Under the pieces are notes generated by a model, which was given only the letters and a program-made list of their open reading frames with translations, was not told the origin of the DNA and did no database searches. A program made the translations under genes and the position numbers. Below, one piece after another: positions 41,502 through 49,927 of a stretch of DNA of 64,000 nucleotides. Position 1 is the first letter of the stretch. Each line of letters starts with the position of its first letter. This DNA comes from Gracilaria domingensis (Eukaryota > Rhodophyta > Florideophyceae > Gracilariales > Gracilariaceae): contig VCMS01000004.1 in NCBI GenBank assembly GCA_022539475.1, positions 1 to 64,000 on the forward strand. Direction: 5' to 3'.

Positions 41502-42626
41502 TCAAGGCGGCCACTTTGAACTGGGCATGCTGGGCAGTCTCCAAGGCGACGCCATCAGGTCGGCGCTGAGCGACTTTGCCGGCGGAGGAGCTCGTGCAGT
41601 ACCGTAGCCGCCAGACTGCAAAACACTTGTCTCGCTTCCGAGCAAACGCGCGCTGCCATTTTCGGTGGGAACAATTGGCTCTTCGCGTAGTTCGGACTCG
41701 AATCCGACGCCCCCAGAAAATCGATCGTGTGCATCGGAAAGCACGTCTCGGAAGTCGACGACGTGCCAGAGCGCGTACTTGCTCCGGGTGCGTTCACCAT
41801 CGCCTTCATACTCGGTGTACGAGAAGACGTAGTAATGCGCCACGGCAGCCACGGCCATCTCAAAGCAAATGAGAAAATCCTGCAGACCAGTGGCCTGTTC
41901 ACGCGCCGAAAAGCCCTGAACATCGTGCAAAACGCCAAGCCGAATGGCCACGCTGAGCGCAACGCCCTGCCAAAACGAGAAGAACACGACAGCCTTGACG
42001 CTGAGAAACTTCTCAAACGGGCGGAACGGCAGCAGCAAGTCGTGCGCCGCGTGGTAAAACAACACCAATCCGTACAGCGCGCAAGAGATGGACATGTTGT
42101 TGACGAGCGCCACGCAGACGAGGATGAGCGCCCGCATGGCGCGGTCATGGTGCTTGATGGCGTACAGCTTGAGCACGGAGCCGGCCGGCTTGACGAACAC
42201 AAACTGCAGCACGCTTGCGCGCACGGAGTTGAGAAAGGCGGGACCGAGCTTGAGCGGCGGCAGCCACATGTTCATTGGCCACGGATGAGCCATGCGCGGC
42301 TGGTCCTCCAGGTAGCGGCAGAGATGCAAATCGCCGCCGCCGTACTTGATGAGCAGCACCACAAAGTTGTACACGACGTACGCCTCGTACGAATCGCGCA
42401 CCAGCTCCAGCACCAGCGACTGCGTCTCGTTGGTGATGACCAGCGCAAACCAGGACGTGAGCGAGTACAACGGCACCATGGCCAGAATGCGCACAATGTG
42501 CAGCTGATACTGCGGGCGCGAGTAGTGGCGGAGATGCAGCAGAATGTGGCGGGTGGCCAACACGACCGCGGCGGCGGCGAGCACGGCGGCGAACACGACG
42601 ACGCAGAAGAGCGTCTGGTTCCACAT
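41502..42626 (-). CDS. TMEM184 / organic solute transporter-alpha family membrane protein
   Basis: 374 aa from ATG 42626, with seven predicted spans as in the Solute_trans_a family (animal TMEM184, plant LAZ1, OST-alpha). Family marks: HLRHYSRPQYQLHIVRILAMVPLYSLTSW, YEAYVVYNFVVLLIKYGGGD, the LGPAFLNSVRASVLQFVFVKPAGSVLKL segment, and LPFRPFEKFLSVKAVVFFSFWQGVALSVA. The C-terminal 80 residues are cytosolic and polar. LAZ1 proteins act in vacuole and brassinosteroid trafficking; the role here is unknown. No intron. The 5' end is clearly richer in GC than the 3' end. Confidence 0.92.
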   Translation of the reverse strand: MWNQTLFCVVVFAAVLAAAAVVLATRHILLHLRHYSRPQYQLHIVRILAMVPLYSLTSWFALVITNETQSLVLELVRDSYEAYVVYNFVVLLIKYGGGDLHLCRYLEDQPRMAHPWPMNMWLPPLKLGPAFLNSVRASVLQFVFVKPAGSVLKLYAIKHHDRAMRALILVCVALVNNMSISCALYGLVLFYHAAHDLLLPFRPFEKFLSVKAVVFFSFWQGVALSVAIRLGVLHDVQGFSAREQATGLQDFLICFEMAVAAVAHYYVFSYTEYEGDGERTRSKYALWHVVDFRDVLSDAHDRFSGGVGFESELREEPIVPTENGSARLLGSETSVLQSGGYGTARAPPPAKSLSADLMASPWRLPSMPSSKWPP

Positions 42627-42629
42627 GAC

Positions 42630-42686
42630 GGGCGCTCGGGCGGAACGCGGGCGCTCGGGCGGAACGCGGGCGCTCGGGCGGAACGC
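42630..42686. repeat. 19-bp tandem repeat, three perfect copies, directly before the TMEM184 start
   Basis: Unit GGGCGCTCGGGCGGAACGC at 42630-42648, 42649-42667 and 42668-42686. On the transcribed strand it lies in the 5' UTR, ending 3 bp before the ATG. It could form stable secondary structure in the leader. Confidence 0.9.
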
Positions 42687-42834
42687 GGGCGCGGGCGCGG
42701 CGGGCGAAGGGGTGTGGCGCTGGCGCGGTCGCGGCCTGCGGCGGGCGGCGCGTCATGACGTGGTTGCGGGCGCGGCGCGCGCTCCACGCGCGACACGGCT
42801 GCCACGCGCGCGCGCGCCATTGGCGCGGCCGCTT
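42687..42834 (-). promoter_or_regulatory. Probable TMEM184 promoter with CCAAT element
   Basis: The 148 bp between TMEM184 and the next upstream gene's stop include CCATTGGCGCGG (42818-42829), holding a CCAAT box on the minus strand about 190 bp before the ATG. Position-based inference. Confidence 0.4.
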
Positions 42835-43899
42835 TTACTGCGCTGCCGCGGAGGTGCGCGCGCGGCGCTGCAGCGCGTCGCGCGCGCGCATCGACTCGTG
42901 CCGCCCGCGCTCGCGGACGCTGCGCAGCGTGAGCGCGGCGCGCTCGCACAGCGCGCCGCTGCCGCGCGCCTCGTCGAAGCAGCGGTTCTGCATCAGCCGG
43001 TCCTTGATCACGTGGAACTGCGTGGTCAGCACGTCGTGCACCAGCTCGTTGCCGCACGTGCGGTGCGACGTGTTGACGCGCCGCAGCGCGTCCAGCATCG
43101 GCGTGCTCTTCGTCGTGCGCTCGTTGAAGAACACGTTGAAGTCCGGCCGCAGCCCCGCCACCGCCTCCACCATCACCGCCGACTCGGCGGCGCGCCTCAG
43201 GTCCACCACGATTTCGTACCGCTCCGCGATGCGGCGCATGGCCGCGGTGTGCTGCCACGCCACGGGGCAGCGCTGCAGCCGCTGCATGTCGTTCGCTCCG
43301 TGGTAGCCGTACAACGCGTCCACCGGGTACTTTTCCACAAACTCGCCGTATCGCTTCACCTCCGCCTCCATCTCCTTCGCGTCGCTGATTGCCGCCACGT
43401 CTCGCTCGCGCTGATCCTGCAGGTACGCCGACAGCACAATGTCGGCAGGCTCCCTCGTGCTCGTCATGAACGTCACATTGCCGCCCCTCATCGTCGCCAC
43501 GTCGCGGAATCGCTCGGCAGTCAGTCGCGTGTGGCAGCCGTAGAAATCCACCTCGCGCCGGTTGATGATTGTTCGCAGCGCCATCTCGTTCCACTCAATC
43601 ATGTTGAAACACTTTGCAGCCACCAGCTTTCTGTCCGAAAGCGCCTTCTTCATTGCGATTCGCACAGAGGTGCTGCCTGTTTTCGGCGGTCTGTTGTAGA
43701 AAAGCAGCCGTTTGGAGTGCGCCAGCGGCGCACTCAAACCTGATAACGACCGTAACGAGACGTCAGGTAGCGATGCTTGCGGCGCCAGGGAGTTGAGAGC
43801 GTGGAGACCAAACGTTGTCAGCACCGCTATGCAGACGCACTGCGCCAGCACATCTCTAATGTGACGCGTGGCCTGAAACTTTTTGCGAGTCAGAACCAT
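42835..43899 (-). CDS. Type II membrane carbohydrate sulfotransferase-like protein
   Basis: 354 aa from ATG 43899. A cytosolic basic start (MVLTRKKFQATRH) and one hydrophobic anchor (VLAQCVCIAVLTTFGLHAL) mark a Golgi type II protein. The PAPS-binding 5' loop is LLFYNRPPKTGSTS (about residues 65-78). The 3'-phosphate loop is FMTSTREPADIVLSAYLQ. This is the layout of 2-O/3-O sulfotransferases of the heparan, dermatan and galactosylceramide groups. Acceptor unknown; red algal extracellular polysaccharides are sulfated, so such a sugar is likely. The frame is open for 135 codons upstream but that part has no domain, and the anchor fits the chosen start. GC content rises sharply towards the 3' end. 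Confidence 0.85.
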   Translation of the reverse strand: MVLTRKKFQATRHIRDVLAQCVCIAVLTTFGLHALNSLAPQASLPDVSLRSLSGLSAPLAHSKRLLFYNRPPKTGSTSVRIAMKKALSDRKLVAAKCFNMIEWNEMALRTIINRREVDFYGCHTRLTAERFRDVATMRGGNVTFMTSTREPADIVLSAYLQDQRERDVAAISDAKEMEAEVKRYGEFVEKYPVDALYGYHGANDMQRLQRCPVAWQHTAAMRRIAERYEIVVDLRRAAESAVMVEAVAGLRPDFNVFFNERTTKSTPMLDALRRVNTSHRTCGNELVHDVLTTQFHVIKDRLMQNRCFDEARGSGALCERAALTLRSVRERGRHESMRARDALQRRARTSAAAQ

Positions 43900-45209
43900 A
43901 CTACTTCTTGTGTCATCGTCGACGCCAGAGTAGGAGCAAGTTGATAGGTTAGCGCGCAGCTCAACGGTACGGCGTATGCGTTTGTTACTGCTACTAATAT
44001 TAGACCGAACGTACAAGTTTTCACACAGCAGAGAGCTTGGCACTGCTGCGGCTTCGAAGCTCGGCCTCGTCGAAACGTGCTTGAACGTCCGGGGGCTGCC
44101 CTGCACCCGCAACTCACTGTGAGCCTCTTGTGGGATACAAGTAACTGGAACGGCTGAAGTGTTGCCTCGCGATAGGTGCGTCGCACGAATGCTTTGCTTG
44201 CCGCTAACGGCGTCGAAGTGAGGGGCATGCTGGCGATACACTCCATCAGATGGAGGCGCGTCCAGTTTTTGGCTCGATTTGGGTAGATCCTGCCCCAACC
44301 ACATTGACTCAGAAATTCAATCCTTGTGGGTTGCAAACTTTGCATCGAAGGATGGTAACGCTCCGCAACAATACCGTACCTCTGGTACTCTCTCTTTTGA
44401 AGTGCTTCCCGAAAAGGATGCCAAAGGCTGAGTAAACCCTCATAAGAGCAATAGAGCGAAAGTTTAGCGGTGATTGCTGTCCCGCTACCCGTCTGCCCTT
44501 GTAGAGCTGCACACAATGGTCAGCTAGATGCCTTCGTACAAGGACAAGCGTTACTTGAACCCTAGTGCCAAATGCACCTACCGGGCTGGTAGATGCATTT
44601 GGCGTGTCACATCGGGCTGCGTTCAAGACTTGCAAATTGTCCATCTGTTCACCACCTTTAGGAAAGCCAAGACCACGAATCCTGAGTGTGGGAAGCTTCC
44701 CGCGCAACGAATTCTGCGGCGTATAACCTCTGCACATGTGAGCGCAAACGGTGGGAATCATTTTTGTAACCGATAGATATCTCAAGATGTACCGAAGGGG
44801 CAGACAAATAAAACTCTCTAGCAACACTGCTGTAATCAAAGCAGTGGCTCACGAAGCCATGCCAACACTCGTGTTCGATGTCCAACATTCAAGTTTAAAA
44901 GTTTGTGCAGATCGCGATCTCGAGACGACGCTTGGGGCGCGCTGAAAACGCCTTGGCCAACTCGAGCCATCTCGCGACCAGTGTTTTGTTGGCAACAGAA
45001 AGGGGACGCGCTTCAGTCCGCCGTTGCAAAGCGTTCAACACCTGAAACAGCAGGGTATATGTAAAAACGCGCAGTTTGTCATAACGACAAGAGGAGCATT
45101 GCAGCTGCAGCTTGTTCTGCCTCTTATGGTTGCTTGTTGTGTTTGTCGCCAAGTGTTGATTAGTGGCCATTTTTTACTCGCCGAGTAACGCTTGAACCGA
45201 TACCGGGGA
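43900..45209. other. 1.3-kb spacer upstream of the sulfotransferase gene
   Basis: Ordinary composition. No gene is supportable. One minus-strand frame (44895-45170) contains a good acceptor (CCTGCTGTTTCAG) followed by about 48 open codons (VLNALQRRTEARPLSVANKTLVARWLELAKAF), possibly an exon of unknown type. A hairpin lies at 44567-44603. Confidence 0.4.
44567..44603. repeat. Inverted repeat, 16-bp arms, 5-nt loop
   Basis: GCCAAATGCACCTACC (44567-44582) pairs with 44588-44603 with one mismatch. Loop GGGCT. No neighbouring coding sequence explains it. Confidence 0.8.
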
Positions 45210-45587
45210 ATGAAATGCAGGAGTGGTCATAACTACAAACTGCATGCGCTAGGGCTGATCGATCTGGTGAGATTCCGCTCACGACATTACCGGAGCGCCG
45301 GAGCGGAAGCTGGCGTCCTTGCTTGCACGTCACATTACATAGATATCCAGCACTACAAGCAGGAGTGTAGGGCTGAGGGGGGCGCCAGCGATACTCTGCA
45401 AGCTGACACGTCCGCTCCAGCACGGTCATGTGGGGAATGTGAGCTTTTTTCTTTTCTTTTTTTTTTTTACCAACGATCTACAGGTTTAGCTACAGCAGTT
45501 GAGGATCAAAGGTTTGAACACTACAGACAAACTATGAGCGAATTCAGAGCTGGAGAACAAGGCGCACTAGAGAGATATCAGACTTGA
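45210..45587 (+). CDS. Possible small spliced gene of unknown function
   Basis: The frame from ATG 45210 to TGA 45587 is open through a candidate intron starting GTGAGC near 45438 and ending with a long T tract and CTACAG near 45482. Splicing keeps the frame, giving CGEC joined to LATAVEDQRFEHYRQTMSEFRAGEQGALERYQT. The C-terminal part looks helical and protein-like. No family recognised; chance cannot be excluded. Confidence 0.3.
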   Translation: MKCRSGHNYKLHALGLIDLVRFRSRHYRSAGAEAGVLACTSHYIDIQHYKQECRAEGGASDTLQADTSAPARSCGECELFSFLFFFYQRSTGLATAVEDQRFEHYRQTMSEFRAGEQGALERYQT

Positions 45588-46146
45588 TCTCGTTCGGCAA
45601 AGTAGTAATAAAACAGATTAGACAGTGGCAACGCCCGCGGGGCATGTTTCCAGTGGCGTGGAACATGAAGCGAATCAAAGATGCATATCAAAGCACACAA
45701 CGGCACCAAATTAACAGACGCAGCGCAGACCGGGGGCACAGCAGCGAGCGAACGGTACCAAGGCGGCACGAGCAGGAAGCGAGAGCGACGAGGAGGAATG
45801 GGTATGACATGACGGGCCACGAACAGCAACCCCAACGGCGGGGAGTATCGACCATGCAACGAGGCTGGTGTAACGAATGCACTGTATGCGAGGGGGACGT
45901 GGACATGGGGGGGGAGAGGTGGGGGGGGTGTGTGTGTGTGTACACTTGGGAAGGACGGCAATGGTTGGCATTATACGGAGGTTGATGATACGATGCGGTG
46001 AACAGATGGGATGATTCATACAGATGGATACTCTAGACTCTCTTGTGCGCGATGAAGCACGCACGCACAACGGCCGTTGCGCGGCACGACCCGACGTGCG
46101 CCGAGCAAGCACGCGGAAGCACAAGCGGGGGAGGCAAGCGCGCGCA
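45588..46146. other. Spacer with G-rich and GT repeats
   Basis: 559 bp. It includes G tracts and a short (GT)6 run near 45930-45941. No gene recognised. Confidence 0.45.
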
Positions 46147-46416
46147 CTATGGCGGCGGTTGACAGGCACTCTGCTGCGTAAAGTAGATGTTGAGGATCTT
46201 GTAGCTGTAAAGAATCTCCCTGGTGGAGGGCGACGACGGCGCGAGCCGCTTCGCAAGGCGCAGCGACAGCGCCGAGAGGTTGTGTCGAAAGGCGGCCAGG
46301 CGCTTGTTGGGGCGTCGCGACGACGGCGGCATGGTATGCGCGCGGCGCGGAACACAGCGCGCCGAGGGCGGAGGCGCGACGAACGACGGCGACGCGCCAA
46401 GAGCAGCGCTGCACAT
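46147..46416 (-). CDS. Candidate small protein, 89 aa
   Basis: From ATG 46416 to TAG 46147. Codons in the second half (for example NKRLAAFRHNLSALSLRLAKRLAP, REILYSYKILNIYFTQQ) use G/C third bases while encoding a balanced set of amino acids. This is unlike the low-complexity frames around it and suggests real coding. It may instead be the last exon of a longer gene. An in-frame ATG 29 codons in (PPSSRRPNKR) is another possible start. Not recognised. Confidence 0.4.
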   Translation of the reverse strand: MCSAALGASPSFVAPPPSARCVPRRAHTMPPSSRRPNKRLAAFRHNLSALSLRLAKRLAPSSPSTREILYSYKILNIYFTQQSACQPPP

Positions 46417-46614
46417 GACGGGCAGCCGGCGCGGCGCAACGTGTGCGCGCGGCGAACGCAGCAGCAGCTCGGGCAAGCGCGCGGCGGCGGCGGCGAACGG
46501 ACCGAAGCGCGGCGCGAAGCGCGGCGCGCGGGGCGGGGGGCGGACGCGGCGCGAGAAGAACGGCTCGCAGCGGCGGCGCGCAGCGGCGCAGGCGGCAGGG
46601 CGAAACGGCTCGCA

Positions 46615-46615
<1 letters not shown>

Positions 46616-46663
<48 letters not shown>
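46616..46663. repeat. (CGG)16 trinucleotide tract
   Basis: Sixteen perfect CGG units in the island downstream of the patatin-like gene. No supported coding frame crosses it. Confidence 0.9.
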
Positions 46664-46664
<1 letters not shown>

Positions 46665-46942
46665 AGCGGTGGAAGGCGCGGCGCGGGCGGGCGGGCGGCG
46701 CGCGGCGGCGCGGCGCGCGCGGCGCGCGGCGGCGCGCTTTAAGCGGCGAGTGCAAGCGCAATGTCTCGCGGCGCCACGCCGCGCGGCGGCCATTGGCCAC
46801 GGGCGGCGCGCGCGTACATCTCGTTCGCGGCGCGCCGTTTCTGCGCACCACACGGCGCGCGCGCGCGCGCGCCGCGTGCCGCCGATGCGCATCGCGCGCC
46901 GCGCGCCGCGCGCGCGCGCGGCGCGCGTACCACCTCCGCGCC

Positions 46943-47010
46943 TCAGCACATTTCTCGCGCCGGCTCGTCGCTCGACTCCTCGCCCGCGCTGCGCTCGCCG
47001 CTGCCCAGAT

Positions 47011-47081
<71 letters not shown>

Positions 47082-47220
47082 CGCTGCTCGCGCGACACCT
47101 CCGCCAGGATGCGGTCCAGCTCGTCCTCGCTTCCGGCCGCGCGCGCGCCCTTCTCCGCGCCGCCCTGCTGCTTGGCGCCGTCCTCGCCCTTCCCCTCGTC
47201 CGCCGCCCGCGCCTCGCCCG

Positions 47221-47252
<32 letters not shown>

Positions 47253-49654
47253 TCCTCCTCGCCGCGGCGCCCGCCGCCCAGCCGCGTGGCCACCGCCGAC
47301 ACCGACATGCCGCCCGTGCCGAGCATGGAGCGCGCGTCGAACCACAGCCACGACGGCACGCGCCCAAACAGCCCCCCCCGCAGCCCGCGCCCCTGCGCGC
47401 CGTCCGCGTCGTCGCCGCGCGCCAGCGTCGCCACCGACTCCACCGACTTGTCCAGCGTGCGCTCGATCAGGCAGTGCAGCCGGATGCGGTCCACGTGCGC
47501 AAACGTCTGCATCTCGCCGCGCCGCATGTAGTCGCGCACCGTCTCCGTGCTGGGGTTGCGCAGCAGCCCGCGCAGGTCGAACAGCCGCACGTCCGGCATG
47601 ATGGTCACGTCGCCGGCGTACGGCTGCATAAAGTGCGGGAAGATGGTGGACATGAAGCGCGGCACCCAGCCCATCTGCAGCGCCTGCCAGTAGCGGAACT
47701 GCAGCTCCGACTTGACCAGCAGCGCCAGCCGCGTCTGCATGATCGCCGTGCCGCGCGCCACAATGTGCGGGTTCGTCTGCGACACGATGAAGTGGTTCAC
47801 GTTGAACAGCTCGCCAATGCGCGACAGCGGGATGTCCGACGTGATGGAGCCGTCGATCCAGCGCGTGCCGTCCGCGTGGTACGGCACCAGCCGCCCGCTG
47901 GCGCTCTTGGCCACCAGCCCCACCGGCGCAAACACCAGCGGCAGCGCCGACGACGCCGACGCCGCCGACCAAATCAGCACGTGCGGCGCCGTCAGGTAGT
48001 TGAGCAGGATGGGCGGGTCCGAAAAGCTGCGCGACGCACACACGGTGATGTTGAGGATGCGGTGCGTCTTGTTGTACGCCTCCTCAAACGTAATGTCGCC
48101 AAACGTCTTGCGCAGACAGTCCTGCAGCATCTTCACGTCCTGAATGAAGCCGCGGCTCACAAGGCGCCGCAGCCGTCGGAACCAGCTCACGTGGTCATCA
48201 AAGTACTTGAAGCTGAACGTGTGCCCCGTGAACGGATTGAGCAGCGCGTCGTTCCTGAGCACCCCCTCCAGCTCATTGTCGTCAAAAACGGCCACGATGG
48301 AGGCGGCGCACGCGCCGGCCGATGTGCCGCACACCACCTTGGGCAGCAGCCCCTGCACAAACAGAGCTTTTACCACGCCAATGTGATGGATGCCCATGAC
48401 GGCGCCCCCGGAAAGCATCAGCGCCGTGCGCCCGTACGCATGTCGCGCCTCGTTGAGAAACGTCAGCTTCTCGTCCGTGGACAGCAGCTTCTCCTTCACG
48501 CCGCCGGCCGGCTGCGAGCGCTCGGGGCGCTGCTCCGCAGCCGCGTCCAGCGGCGTGCCGGCGGCGCGCCCCAGCACAAGCTTGTCCACAATGGTGGCGG
48601 GCGCCTCCTTCGCGGGCGGCGCGCCGACGGGCGACGCCGACGTGCTGGCGAGCGGCGTGCTGCGCGGCAGCGGCTCCGACTCGGCAATGTACGCGATGAG
48701 GAACGACACGACGTGCACGTAGTCCTCGACGATGAGCTTGGTGCCCACCAGCGAGTGCGCGTGCATCTCGGGGTGGCACATGCCGGCGAGGTTGCGCACC
48801 ATGCCCGCGCGCAGCGCAAACGCCAGCCCGCGCACGTCGCGCTCGTTGAAGAGCACGGCGAGCTCGCGCAGCTTGCCGGCAATCATGTGCGTGTCGCACA
48901 CGCTGTTGACGCTCTCGTTGGCGTGCGCGCTGGTGGCGGCGCGCTCGCGCAGCTTGGCGCGGCTGTTCCACAGCTGCGCGCACGAGCGGCACAGGCTGTC
49001 CACGCGCAGCTGCGGCGCGTACTTCCACTCGGCGCGGCCGTCCAGCATGTCCAGCTCGTCGGCGGCCGAGTGCCACGCCGAGTAGTTGGGCGCGGCGCGC
49101 AGCTTGTCGGCGAGGTACAGCCGCTGCTTGCGGAACAGGCGCTTGCGGCGGTGCGCGGCCTGCACGCGGCGCAGCCAGCGCACGACGGCGATCACCACGT
49201 ACAGCAGCCAGAACACGAGCATGGCCAGCAGCTGCCACATGTCGCCGTCCAGGATCCACGACGAGCGCGCGGGCTCGAGCGCGGCGCGCGGCGCGGCGGG
49301 CGCCAGGCTCTCGTAGCAGACGCGGCAGTACGTGTGGCGCGGCTCGGAGCGCACGATGACGGCGTGCGGGCGCATGAGGCGGCGCAGCGCGCGGCGCGCG
49401 GCCGCCGACAGCGGCGCGCGCAGGTCCAGCCAGCGGTGCAGCGCGGCGAGGCGCGCCTCGGCGTGCACGTCGTCGACGGAGGAGGTGGGCGGCGACGGCG
49501 GGCGCGGCGGCGGCGCGCGCGGCGTGGCGAACAGCTCGCGCGCGGCGGCGCGCAGCCCGTCCAGGTGCGAGCGCGCGCGGCGCCGCGAGCGCTGCGCCAG
49601 GCTGGGCGCCGACCACGACTGCACGGTGGTGTGGTGCGGCGCGTAGCGCCTCAT
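46943..49654 (-). CDS. Patatin-like triacylglycerol lipase (SDP1/TGL3-5 type)
   Basis: These enzymes hydrolyse storage triacylglycerol at oil bodies. The 903-aa frame (ATG 49654) has a membrane-associated N-terminal region (MWQLLAMLVFWLLYVVIAVVRWL, about residues 140-165), a DUF3336-like helical part (YSAWHSAADELDMLDG), then the patatin domain. It shows a glycine-rich oxyanion loop LMLSGGAVMGIHHIG, nucleophile Ser in GTSAG (about residue 445) and the DGS dyad Asp (WIDGSITSDIPLSRIGELFNVNHFIVSQTNPH, about residue 601). The C-terminal 130 residues are acidic, Gly/Ala-rich and hold a (Gly-Ala) repeat. No intron. It is divergent from a lipid kinase gene. Confidence 0.93.
47011..47080. repeat. Hexanucleotide repeat (CGCCCG)n encoding a Gly-Ala repeat
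   Basis: About twelve uninterrupted copies near the 3' end of the patatin-like gene, translated on the minus strand as about 23 alternating Gly and Ala residues. Such arrays usually vary in length between strains. Confidence 0.92.
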
Positions 49655-49927
49655 CGTCGATGCGGCGGCGGCGGGCGGCGGCGGGCGGCGCGGGGCGGCG
49701 GCGCGCCAAATCGATCGCGCCGCGCGCCGTTTTGTGAGCTGCGCGCATCTCGGCGTTTCGGGGCGCGCGATTGGCGCGCGCGGCGCGGGCCCATTCTGGC
49801 CGCAGCGCTGCCACGGCCGCGCGCGCGTGGGGCATGGCGCGCGGCGCCGTCAACGAACACGGCGGCGCGGCTCTGTCGTGCTTCCTGGAAGCACGACAGC
49901 GCGGCGCCGCGCAGCAGCAGCAGCAGC
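49655..49927. promoter_or_regulatory. Divergent promoter of the patatin-like lipase and the lipid kinase
   Basis: 273 bp, extremely CpG-rich. It contains GGCGCGCCAAAT (49700-49711, E2F-like on the minus strand) and GATTGGCGCGCG (49767-49778, inverted CCAAT). A nearby inverted repeat (GTGCTTCCTGGAAGCAC, 49878-49894) is perfectly palindromic around its centre. Confidence 0.55.

Noticed and set aside
41727-42758. 343-codon plus-strand frame opposite TMEM184
   Set aside because: Antisense shadow of a clear membrane-protein gene.
42272-43594. 440-codon minus-strand frame linking TMEM184 and the sulfotransferase
   Set aside because: Out of frame with both recognised proteins; low-complexity Arg/Ala content.
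42835-44304. Sulfotransferase starting at 44304 (489 aa)
   Set aside because: The first 135 codons have no domain, and a proper type II anchor follows directly after ATG 43899.
45711-48041. 776-codon minus-strand frame overlapping the lipase
   Set aside because: Shadow of the lipase in another frame plus spacer; no domain.
46223-49927. Upstream extension of the lipid kinase frame by 1235 codons
   Set aside because: It is antisense to the patatin-like lipase and consists of Arg/Ala-rich low-complexity sequence; the kinase begins naturally at ATG 49928.
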